6,385 bases of DNA from assembly GCA_031274385.1 (NCBI GenBank), contig JAISQH010000161.1, forward strand, positions 1 to 6,385. Direction: 5' to 3'. Shown here piece by piece: positions 1 through 5,917 of the stretch (the first letter of the stretch is position 1; each line of letters opens with the position of its first letter). Under the pieces are notes generated by a model that ran no database searches, was not told the DNA's origin, and saw only the letters and a list, made by a program, of their open reading frames with translations. The DNA is from Planctomycetaceae bacterium. Its GTDB lineage: Bacteria; Planctomycetota; Planctomycetia; Pirellulales; Thermoguttaceae. Made by a program: the position numbers and the translations under genes.

Positions 1-2
1 AT

Positions 3-692
3 CTTGCACATAATCAAATCAATGCCGCACTTGAAGAAAAAATTAAAGAGACGGATAATCTCCTTCAACAATACGCACTCGAAGAAGAAACTCTTGAAAA
101 TGAAATACAAAAATTACAAACCACAAAACAGTCTCTTGAACAAAATATTGCGTCAACACAGAAAAATATAGTACAAATACAGAAAGATGTGACACAAATA
201 CAGAAAAATATGGCACAAATACAGGAAAATATTGATGATTTATCACAAAAAGTAGCACAAAAAGAGAAAAAACTAAACGATAAAAATGACAACGACAAAA
301 ACTCCCGAAGTGAAAAATTGAGAATGCCGAAATTGCATTTTTCCAAAAACAATTTAACATTGAACTTGATGATGCGTTACAACCGGCTTTATGACGTTTC
401 CGATCGATATGATTTTGATTATTTCGGTGATGAGGTAGGAAAACCGAAGCCGAATCGGGGAATTATTGTGGACAAAACGGATGCATCAAAAAAGATGGTT
501 CAGGAATTGCTCCGATCTTATAGTTCAAATAATCATTATGTTACGATATTTGTTTATGGAGATTCAGCCGATCAATTTTATCTTGTCCGGGATTGTATCG
601 TTACCGCCGGTTTTGAATATGCGTTAATTCCTATAACGGATGATGAGGTTTGGACTTTTGGCGGAAGCGGCGACACCAGACCGGTTCAATAA
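3..692 (+). CDS. Coiled-coil protein, C-terminal part (5' end outside window)
   Basis: The frame is open from the first complete codon at position 3 to a TAA at 690-692, giving 229 visible residues with no start, so the gene begins upstream of the window. Residues 1 to about 92 are rich in Glu, Gln, Lys, Leu and Ile with heptad spacing, which indicates a long coiled coil. Within it, 21-base units encode near-identical heptads of the type QIQKNxx. A short charged Asn/Asp/Lys linker follows. The last 120 or so residues form a compact alpha/beta-looking tail containing RGIIVDKTDAS, VTIFVYGDSADQFY and a hydrophobic stretch around GFEYALIPI. From memory, planctomycete coiled-coil proteins with a tail of this kind often sit beside ExbB-like and vWA genes, and a vWA gene follows here after 39 bases. 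No catalytic motif is visible. The function is unknown; a structural or scaffolding envelope role is an inference. An internal ATG at 189 is an unlikely true start because the coiled coil continues upstream of it. Confidence 0.8.
   Translation, partial: LAHNQINAALEEKIKETDNLLQQYALEEETLENEIQKLQTTKQSLEQNIASTQKNIVQIQKDVTQIQKNMAQIQENIDDLSQKVAQKEKKLNDKNDNDKNSRSEKLRMPKLHFSKNNLTLNLMMRYNRLYDVSDRYDFDYFGDEVGKPKPNRGIIVDKTDASKKMVQELLRSYSSNNHYVTIFVYGDSADQFYLVRDCIVTAGFEYALIPITDDEVWTFGGSGDTRPVQ
159..242 (+). repeat. 21-base in-frame tandem repeat encoding coiled-coil heptads
   Basis: Three consecutive 21-base units (159-179, 180-200, 201-221) follow the pattern CAGAAAAATATGGCACAAATA with a few substitutions. 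A fourth, decayed unit (222-242) keeps only its first half. Each unit encodes one seven-residue coiled-coil turn, so the repeat preserves frame and heptad register. This suggests local duplication lengthened the coiled coil. Confidence 0.8.
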
Positions 693-731
693 TTTTTGGC
701 ACGTTTTTTATTTCAAAAACAGAAAATAGAA

Positions 732-1790
732 ATGTCAAAACCACCTGAAAACAAATCGCAACGTGTTCCTGTACCGTTAAAAGTTCCGGTTTCGACAACA
801 GAACAGTCCGATCCGGCAAAAATCGTCGCAATCGGAGCGGGAATTACGTTTCTTTTAGTGATTTTAGTATTACTTTTCTTTTTGTTGAGTTCCAACGTAT
901 CCCGGCAGGCTGGAACTTCCGCTCAGCAAGCAAGCGAAACGGAATCATCAGAAAGCGGACAAGACCAAAAAACGGATAATACCGTTACAACAGAAACCGC
1001 AGAAACCGGCGATGAAGAATCGTCAGCAGAGCAGGCAACCTTATCGGACGAAAAAACACAAGCCCCTAATCGTACCGAATCTGAAAAAAAGGAACAAGGT
1101 TATAAAATAACCGGTGCAGAAGAACAAGCGGAGGAAGAAACGGAAACCGCAGATAAAACAACCGAACCGGCAGAAACAACCAATACCCCGACACGCAGTG
1201 AGGAAACAAATCACCCTCTTTCTGAAAATTCTAAAAACGGTACAGATAATCTCGTGAACGGTTTTAGTCGCGGCGATGTCATGGTCAAAGTTTTCGGGAC
1301 AACGGGAAAAGGTTCAAAATTTGTTTTTGTGTTCGACCATTCCGGCAGTATGGCGGGTATGCCGCTTGAAACTGCAAAAGCAGAATTGCTTCAAAGTCTT
1401 ACCTCGTTAAAAGACAATCATCAATTCAACATTATTTTTTATGATGATAGTCAAATTGTCTGGAAGCCGGGCAATCAATTGATTGCGGCAACAAAACAGA
1501 ACAAAAATGATGCTGAAAATTTTATTAAAAAAATTATACCTGCGGGCGGAACAGAGGCGTTACGACCAATCCTGATGGCAATCGACTACAAACCGGATGT
1601 TATCTTTTTTCTGACGGATGGTCAACTTTCACTTAATTTAGATAATATTTGTAACAAGCGAGGAGAAACTTGTATCAATGTCATCCAATTTGGTTCGGGA
1701 AACGATAAATCCGCTCTTTTACAAGAATTGGCAAGACGAACTCAGGGTGATTACAAATATGTTATCGTGGGTGACTTAGACGCTTTGTAA
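732..1790 (+). CDS. Membrane-anchored vWA (MIDAS) domain protein
   Basis: The 352-residue protein has a short basic N-terminus, one hydrophobic segment at about residues 31-52 (signal anchor) and a long low-complexity linker rich in Glu, Thr, Ser and Gln (about 56-180). A vWA domain fills the rest. It begins at VKVFGTTGKGSKFVFVFD (185-202) and has a complete MIDAS: D202, S204 and S206 in DHSGS, T274 in GGTEA, and D296 in FLTDG. Such domains bind a divalent metal and a protein ligand. With the tether, the domain should sit outside the cytoplasmic membrane. The only two cysteines I see, C307 and C314, could form a disulfide there. I chose the ATG at 732. A TTG at 696 would add 12 residues but has no ribosome-binding site. 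Neither start has a strong one. The gene is probably co-transcribed with the coiled-coil gene before it. The family looks planctomycete-like; the partner and process are unknown. Confidence 0.85.
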   Translation: MSKPPENKSQRVPVPLKVPVSTTEQSDPAKIVAIGAGITFLLVILVLLFFLLSSNVSRQAGTSAQQASETESSESGQDQKTDNTVTTETAETGDEESSAEQATLSDEKTQAPNRTESEKKEQGYKITGAEEQAEEETETADKTTEPAETTNTPTRSEETNHPLSENSKNGTDNLVNGFSRGDVMVKVFGTTGKGSKFVFVFDHSGSMAGMPLETAKAELLQSLTSLKDNHQFNIIFYDDSQIVWKPGNQLIAATKQNKNDAENFIKKIIPAGGTEALRPILMAIDYKPDVIFFLTDGQLSLNLDNICNKRGETCINVIQFGSGNDKSALLQELARRTQGDYKYVIVGDLDAL

Positions 1791-1802
1791 AAGAAGGGTC
1801 GT

Positions 1803-1971
1803 TTTTCATTTGCGCACAAAGATGCAAAGAATCGAACGAGTATCTTTATCGTATCCGGTTATCAATTTTGTAGTAGCAATTTTTTCGTTTTAGTCAAATT
1901 AAAACACGATCAAAAACAGAACAAGTTGAAACCAATAAGATATTCTTTGCGTCTTTGTGCGCAAATGAAAA
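1803..1971. repeat. Imperfect 30-base inverted repeat between convergent genes (possible MITE-like element)
   Basis: The arms are 1803-1832 and 1942-1971. They are reverse complements at 29 of 30 positions, the exception being T1823 opposite G1951. The core of the left arm reads GCGCACAAAGATGCAAAGAA. The 109 bases between them are AT-rich and carry a small 6-base stem (1887-1892 with 1900-1905). The structure occupies most of the gap between the converging vWA and symporter genes. No target-site duplication is evident at the flanks, and neither arm is followed by a T-run, so it does not look like a classical terminator. It may be a short non-autonomous repeat, or a long hairpin that protects or ends both transcripts. 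No open frame of note lies inside. Confidence 0.7.
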
Positions 1972-1984
1972 TGGAAAGTTACGT

Positions 1985-3571
1985 TTATATCTCTCCCGTA
2001 ACTTCATTTGATTCAAGGCGTTCCTGTTTTTCCCAACGAGTCAGTGCTTGTGAGGTGATGAAAAGATTGAATATTGTCACGAAAACAATAAAGCCAAGCG
2101 ATAGTTGGGCAACCGTGTTTTGCGAAACCCTAACCAGTTGTTCGGGGAATTTCAGAGACATCCACGCAACAAAAATCAGTATCAAATAAAGCGGTGAAAC
2201 ATATTTCATCACAAACCGGAAAAAACGAGGAATCCGAATCTGAGCACCGCGTTGGAGCTCCGCCATGCCCGCATCCAAACCAAGCACCCAACTAAACATG
2301 ATAATCTGAAATCCAGCCATAACGAAAATCGATACGTTACAAACCCAAAAATCCATCGTATCAAGCGCCGTCAGATTTTCCGTAAAATAAGCGGTGAAAA
2401 ATGCCCCAAATGTTGTAATCACTCCGGCAATCGTCAGACTGGACTTTCGCCCCAATTGGAGCCCTTCTTCGAGAAGTGTCACAATCGGTTGAAGCGTTGA
2501 AATCGAACTCGTTACCGCAGCAAGGAACAACAGAAAAAAGAACAAAAATCCAAACATCCGCCCCATCGGCATTTGATTGAACACACCCGGCAACGCCTGA
2601 AAACCAATCGTAAAAGAACTGCCAAGATTGTCCGGCGTTAGAAATGCCGGACCAAGAAAAATGTACGCGGCGGGAATAACCATCATCGCCGCAAGAACGG
2701 CTTCGCAAAATCCGTTGCCCGCTACCGCCGTCAAACTGGAAAGCGCAATATCATCGTTTTGTTTTGTGTAACTGGCATACGTACAGATAACACCAAAACC
2801 AAGCGATAACGAGAAAAAAACCTGTCCCGCTCCGGCAAGCCATGCTTCAGGATTCAAAAGCGATTCCCAAAACGTCTTGCCCGGCTGCGACGGATTCCAG
2901 ACATAACCCAACCCATCGAAAATACTTTGACCCTCCACACCGGTCGGATTACCAAGCGTCAAAACCCGAACAATAATAATCAGCGAACATACCAGCAACA
3001 TCGGCAACGCAAACGAACAAAACCATTCAATGCCCTTGACAATACCGCGATAGATTAAAAAATAATTGAACAATAAACAAAAAAACATGCAAAGCAAATT
3101 GAAATTCAACAGACCATGTTGGAACAATGCGCCGTTGCCCTTCAAACCGGCAGTTTCCACAAACAGTTTACCGAAATCCGCCGTCGAACCTTGTTCGATC
3201 CAACCAAAAAGATACCGTAACGCATACGCCAAACACCACCCTTCAATAAAGACGTAAAATGAAGTAATAATCGTTGTTAGTGTTACGCAAAAAGAACCCG
3301 CATACGCCATGTTTCGTTTTCCTGTGACGCAACGAAAAATACCGGGCGCAGAATTATAACCCCGAACTCCGGCATAACGCCCAATCGTCCACTCCGCCCA
3401 AGCAATCGGCAAACCAAGCAGAAAAAACGCAACAAGATATGGAATCATGAACGCTCCGCCGCCATATAACGCCGCCTGACCGGGAAATCGTAAAAAATTA
3501 CCCAACCCAATGGCACTGCCCGCCACCGCCATAATGACGCCTAATCGTGTTGTCCAGTTTTCTCGTTTCAT
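1985..3571 (-). CDS. LeuT-like neurotransmitter:sodium symporter (SLC6/NSS family), amino-acid uptake
   Basis: The 528-residue, 12-helix inner-membrane protein aligns closely by eye with LeuT along its length and probably imports an amino acid with Na+. The N-terminus MKRENWTTRLG matches the LeuT start, including the inner-gate Arg and Trp (R3, W6). The first helix has AGSAIGLGNFLRFP (17-30), supplying A20 and N25 for the Na1 site and R28 for the outer gate. Y106 matches the substrate-carboxylate tyrosine. FFSLSLGFG (252-260) supplies F253, S254 (Thr in LeuT) and F259. N286 completes Na1, while A351, T354 and S355 match Na2. E290 is retained, as in chloride-independent bacterial members. D404 matches the outer-gate Asp. 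The frame extends upstream to 3688, but that extension is low-complexity repeat translation, so the ATG at 3571 is preferred. No Shine-Dalgarno sequence is seen. Substrate cannot be assigned; a hydrophobic or small amino acid is plausible. Confidence 0.95.
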   Translation of the reverse strand: MKRENWTTRLGVIMAVAGSAIGLGNFLRFPGQAALYGGGAFMIPYLVAFFLLGLPIAWAEWTIGRYAGVRGYNSAPGIFRCVTGKRNMAYAGSFCVTLTTIITSFYVFIEGWCLAYALRYLFGWIEQGSTADFGKLFVETAGLKGNGALFQHGLLNFNLLCMFFCLLFNYFLIYRGIVKGIEWFCSFALPMLLVCSLIIIVRVLTLGNPTGVEGQSIFDGLGYVWNPSQPGKTFWESLLNPEAWLAGAGQVFFSLSLGFGVICTYASYTKQNDDIALSSLTAVAGNGFCEAVLAAMMVIPAAYIFLGPAFLTPDNLGSSFTIGFQALPGVFNQMPMGRMFGFLFFFLLFLAAVTSSISTLQPIVTLLEEGLQLGRKSSLTIAGVITTFGAFFTAYFTENLTALDTMDFWVCNVSIFVMAGFQIIMFSWVLGLDAGMAELQRGAQIRIPRFFRFVMKYVSPLYLILIFVAWMSLKFPEQLVRVSQNTVAQLSLGFIVFVTIFNLFITSQALTRWEKQERLESNEVTGEI

Positions 3572-3575
3572 TGAA

Positions 3576-3610
3576 TTTGTGGTTTGTGGTTTGGTGTTTG
3601 GTGTTTGGTG
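3576..3610 (-). repeat. Heptamer array upstream of the symporter start
   Basis: Five 7-base units run without a gap on the + strand: TTTGTGG twice, then TTTGGTG three times. The array ends four bases before the start codon at 3571, so on the coding strand it forms an A/C-rich leader of CACCAAA and CCACAAA units where a ribosome-binding site would normally lie. It is in inverted orientation to the array at 3671-3705, with 60 bases between them. Confidence 0.8.
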
Positions 3611-3670
3611 TTTTTGTACGAAAAATGCGAGAAATTTTTCTTTAAAAAAATAAAAGTAAATCGCTTGCGC

Positions 3671-3705
3671 CCACAAACCCCAAATCACAAATCACAAATC
3701 ACAAA
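3671..3705 (+). repeat. Heptamer array overlapping the stop codon of the membrane-protein gene
   Basis: Five 7-base units: CCACAAA, CCCCAAA, then TCACAAA three times. The last unit contains the TGA stop of the - strand gene (3699-3701). The reverse complement of the array matches the array at 3576-3610 at about 27 of 35 positions, so the pair could form a long imperfect hairpin with a 60-base loop. Units are of the same TTTG(T/G)NR family when read on the opposite strand. Confidence 0.8.
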
Positions 3706-4928
3706 TTATTGAGTTCCGGTAAGGTTCGGGGTTTGACAGAGGCGGAACGATAGACTTCAATAAACGGCGTCGCGTCAACACTTCGCCGGAGCAATAAATA
3801 AATCGTAACATTGCTTGTCCAAAACCAAGCGAAAGTATAAGCCAATTTAATCAGTTGAACCATGCCGCACCAAGCTAAAATAAGATTGCCCGGCTGAGAT
3901 AATTCGGCGGATGTTTCCGGTAACGTTAAATAGCCGAATGCCGGAATCGCTGTCTGAATCGGAAAACCGCCGAATTGAATGATTAAAAATACAATTCCAT
4001 CAACAAAAATGGACACAAAAACATATCCCAAAACACCCAAAATTCCGCTCGTTGTCCAATAAACCAAATAATGGAGCGGTCGTTGATAAAAGTACGATAA
4101 CATCCGGCTTACCGCATCAAAACCATCGGAACCATCAACACTTACCGCAGCAAAAAGAAGGGGCCACCCAAGTAACAAACTAACCGCAAGCACCATGACA
4201 AAAAAACCAAAAAGAATGACAATGGGAAACAAAATTGCCAAAATAAAATTGAGAACCGGAACCGCAAAAAACCAACCGCAAAGTTTAATCGGAATCAGAC
4301 AAAACAGAATACCAAGAACAATAATAATAACGGAACTTAAAAAACCGGTGCCGCGTTGTTTGATGAATTGCCAAAGTTCCCGTCCTGATTCGGATTGGTC
4401 AATGGTCAAACGCAACGCAACTGTTCGGCAAATCATTCCGCCGAAAAATGACCAGATTAAAAGCAAAACAAAAAACCAACCAAGCAAAACGATCGAATAT
4501 TCGTGACGACTGACGGAATGAAACAATCGGATTCCGGCTGTTGAAAAAATGTCCCAAGGAACAAGCACCGAATGTTGGACTAACTGCCACGAATATTCCG
4601 CCGGATGTTCCCGAAACGAAATTGATTGACGGTGTTGTTGTTGTTGTTTCAACGAGTCAATCTCTTGCGGTTCATTTTGTTGCGGTTGATTCCGAAAATC
4701 GAGGAGAGGTTCAATATAGACCGGTTTCTGAAAATTTCGTTCTTCGTGAGATTTTAATCCGTTACTGTTAATCCAGTAACCGATCATCAATGTCAGAAGG
4801 ATACCAATCATGGAAAGAAATAAAACACGGATTCCTGTTGCAATATTAAAAATGCGCAACAACAAAACGACCGGAGTTAATTCCTGCCAGTCAATGCGGC
4901 GGATCGTTCCTTCGCCAAGGTCTCTCAT
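3699..4928 (-). CDS. Multi-pass membrane protein of unknown function (planctomycete-type)
   Basis: The 409-residue protein has a cytoplasmic-looking N-terminus and a hydrophobic segment at about 33-53. A polar loop (54-140) follows with a glutamine run, QQQQ at 95-98. About six more hydrophobic segments lie near 144-167, 196-214, 219-240, 241-262, 289-318 and 348-380. Distinct motifs are GGMICRTVALRL (163-174), the soluble patch SVDGSDGFDAVSR (263-275) leading into YQRPLHYL (281-288), and YLLLRRSVDATPFIEVY (377-393). I associate this motif set with a conserved but uncharacterised membrane family in planctomycetes; that is memory, not a search result. No transporter or enzyme signature is visible. 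The ATG at 4928 is the first in frame, and a candidate promoter lies 30-60 bases before it. The TGA stop sits inside a heptamer repeat. The symporter gene starts 127 bases downstream, so co-transcription is possible but unproven. Confidence 0.8.
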   Translation of the reverse strand: MRDLGEGTIRRIDWQELTPVVLLLRIFNIATGIRVLFLSMIGILLTLMIGYWINSNGLKSHEERNFQKPVYIEPLLDFRNQPQQNEPQEIDSLKQQQQHRQSISFREHPAEYSWQLVQHSVLVPWDIFSTAGIRLFHSVSRHEYSIVLLGWFFVLLLIWSFFGGMICRTVALRLTIDQSESGRELWQFIKQRGTGFLSSVIIIVLGILFCLIPIKLCGWFFAVPVLNFILAILFPIVILFGFFVMVLAVSLLLGWPLLFAAVSVDGSDGFDAVSRMLSYFYQRPLHYLVYWTTSGILGVLGYVFVSIFVDGIVFLIIQFGGFPIQTAIPAFGYLTLPETSAELSQPGNLILAWCGMVQLIKLAYTFAWFWTSNVTIYLLLRRSVDATPFIEVYRSASVKPRTLPELNNL

Positions 4929-4964
4929 AATGTTTTCTTAGTGATGTGAATGGGATTCGATTTG

Positions 4965-4993
4965 AATATATGTTACGAAATACAATTTGTTAT
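4965..4993 (-). promoter_or_regulatory. Candidate sigma70-type promoter for the membrane-protein gene
   Basis: On the - strand, ATAACA (4988-4993, four of six matches to the -35 consensus) is followed after exactly 17 bases by TATATT (4965-4970, five of six matches to the -10 consensus). Transcription would begin near 4958 and leave a leader of about 30 bases before the ATG at 4928. The -35 element lies inside the degenerate heptamer repeat. The region is AT-rich, so chance matches are likely. Confidence 0.35.
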
Positions 4994-5020
4994 TTGTTAT
5001 TTATTATTATTTATTATTTA
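4986..5020 (+). repeat. Degenerate AT-rich heptamer array at the end of the HAD gene
   Basis: The run begins with TTTGTTA (4986-4992 and 4993-4999) and TTTATTA (5000-5006), and after a 3-base slip has another TTTATTA (5010-5016) and a final TTTA. It reaches the TAA stop of the HAD gene (5018-5020). The unit resembles TTTGTGG, TTTGTGA and TTTGGTG at the other two arrays, suggesting one repeat family with base substitutions. Confidence 0.6.
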
Positions 5021-5842
5021 ATGGGCTTCCTCGCCAAAGATTTGCGATTCGAGTTGTTTGATATCGGAATAGTCGGGAATAATCAAATCGGCTCCGGCAC
5101 CAATCAACCGGTTTCGTTTCCAATCGTCAATCCCGGAACGTTCCGATTCATTCGTGGCAACTCCGACAGCAAAACCGCCAATATCGTGAACATTTTCGAT
5201 TTCAACATATCCGTCACCAAATCCGATCAACTCCTGCCCTTGAAGTTTATTTTCCGCGATAATCCGTTGAATAACCATCGCTTTTGAAAACGTTTTATGA
5301 TCATCCTGAGCTCCATAGACACCGCCGTTAAAATAATCTGTTACACGAAGCAGATCGGCTTCTTCCTTGACAAACACTTCGTCGGTTCCGCTTGCCAAAT
5401 AGACTGTTAAGCCGTGTTGACGAAGCATTTGGAGCAAATCATACGAACCCGGTACAAGGTGTTCCTGCGGGTTGCCTCCTGTTTTCAAGGCATCAAGCCG
5501 ATGGTGAATACGTTGCAATAACCGCCGATGATATTCATGCTTGTACGCCAACGGTTCAAGCGGCGTCCCATTTCGTTTGGTCACTTCTTCCGCCAGTTGG
5601 ATACATTGATAAATGGTCTGCTTGCCAGTCAGCAAATCAACAAATTCACGGACAGCATGTTCCAATTCTTTCGGAGTTTCGTTTTTTCCGCCGGATGTTT
5701 CGGCAAGAACTTCGATAAACAACGGAATCATCACTTGCTGCCAACCTTCGCGGATCAAACTAATTGTTCCATCAAAATCAAGAATTGCCGCCTTAGGCGG
5801 TTGGGTCGGTCTCGGTTGACGAACAATTTCAAGTGTCAACAT
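5018..5842 (-). CDS. HAD-superfamily phosphatase
   Basis: This 274-residue soluble protein carries the four HAD motifs. Motif I is ILDFDGT (20-26), with nucleophile D22 and acid/base D24. Motif II is the serine in LASGTDE (S151). Motif III is a lysine in HKTFSK (K183 or K187). Motif IV is GFGDGYVE (207-214), with D210 and E214 for Mg2+. A helical insert of over 100 residues between motifs I and II (about 27-130) is placed like a C1 cap, which makes it a phosphoglycolate-phosphatase-like hydrolase of small phosphorylated metabolites. Substrate cannot be told from sequence. A short Pro/Arg-rich stretch (8-16) precedes motif I. The ATG at 5842 is the first start and leaves 75 bases to the upstream gene; no Shine-Dalgarno sequence is apparent. 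Neighbours give no pathway. The fold and the phosphatase class are well supported; the biological role is open. Confidence 0.92.
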   Translation of the reverse strand: MLTLEIVRQPRPTQPPKAAILDFDGTISLIREGWQQVMIPLFIEVLAETSGGKNETPKELEHAVREFVDLLTGKQTIYQCIQLAEEVTKRNGTPLEPLAYKHEYHRRLLQRIHHRLDALKTGGNPQEHLVPGSYDLLQMLRQHGLTVYLASGTDEVFVKEEADLLRVTDYFNGGVYGAQDDHKTFSKAMVIQRIIAENKLQGQELIGFGDGYVEIENVHDIGGFAVGVATNESERSGIDDWKRNRLIGAGADLIIPDYSDIKQLESQIFGEEAH

Positions 5843-5848
5843 AAAATT

Positions 5849-5877
5849 TTTAATTGTTTCGGTAACTAGGATGTCAA
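5849..5877 (-). promoter_or_regulatory. Possible promoter for the HAD gene (perfect -35, poor -10)
   Basis: A perfect TTGACA lies on the - strand at 5872-5877 in the gap between the Rpn-like and HAD genes. At 17-base spacing the -10 would be ATTAAA (5849-5854), a poor match; TAAAAA at 5847-5852 matches four of six but needs 19-base spacing. Initiation would fall at or very near the ATG at 5842, implying a leaderless or nearly leaderless transcript. Confidence 0.25.
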
Positions 5878-5917
5878 TAAGTTATGATTGGTTTCGTCGC
5901 AAAACTTCTTTAAGATT

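Noticed and set aside
43..360. Cys/Phe-rich open frames antisense to the coiled-coil gene
   Set aside because: Their apparent repeats are the reverse reading of the 21-base coding repeat; no start signal or family resemblance.
696..731. TTG start at 696 adding 12 residues to the vWA protein
   Set aside because: It has no ribosome-binding site, and the ATG at 732 leaves a sensible short N-terminus before the membrane anchor.
1803..1971. Classical bidirectional intrinsic terminator
   Set aside because: The loop would be 109 bases and neither side has a T-run directly after the stem, so it is listed as an inverted repeat of unknown role.
1926..2500. Small + strand frames under the symporter gene
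   Set aside because: They overlap a clearly coding - strand gene with strong family identity and show no recognisable domain.
3620..3640. Hairpin GAAAAAT/ATTTTTC as a terminator of the membrane-protein transcript
   Set aside because: The stem has only one G-C pair, and on the relevant strand it is not followed by a T-run.
3572..3688. N-terminal extension of the symporter to a start at 3688
   Set aside because: The extra 39 codons translate AT-rich and heptamer repeat DNA, while the ATG at 3571 matches the LeuT N-terminus residue by residue.
3576..3705. CRISPR-like array
   Set aside because: Units are 7 bases with no spacers; this is simple tandem repetition.
4631..4647. TTG/CAA triplet run as a separate repeat element
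   Set aside because: It is a short in-frame glutamine run within the membrane-protein loop and needs no other explanation.
4195..4771. Basic + strand frames opposite the membrane-protein gene
   Set aside because: Lysine/proline-rich composition is what the complement of a hydrophobic membrane gene produces.
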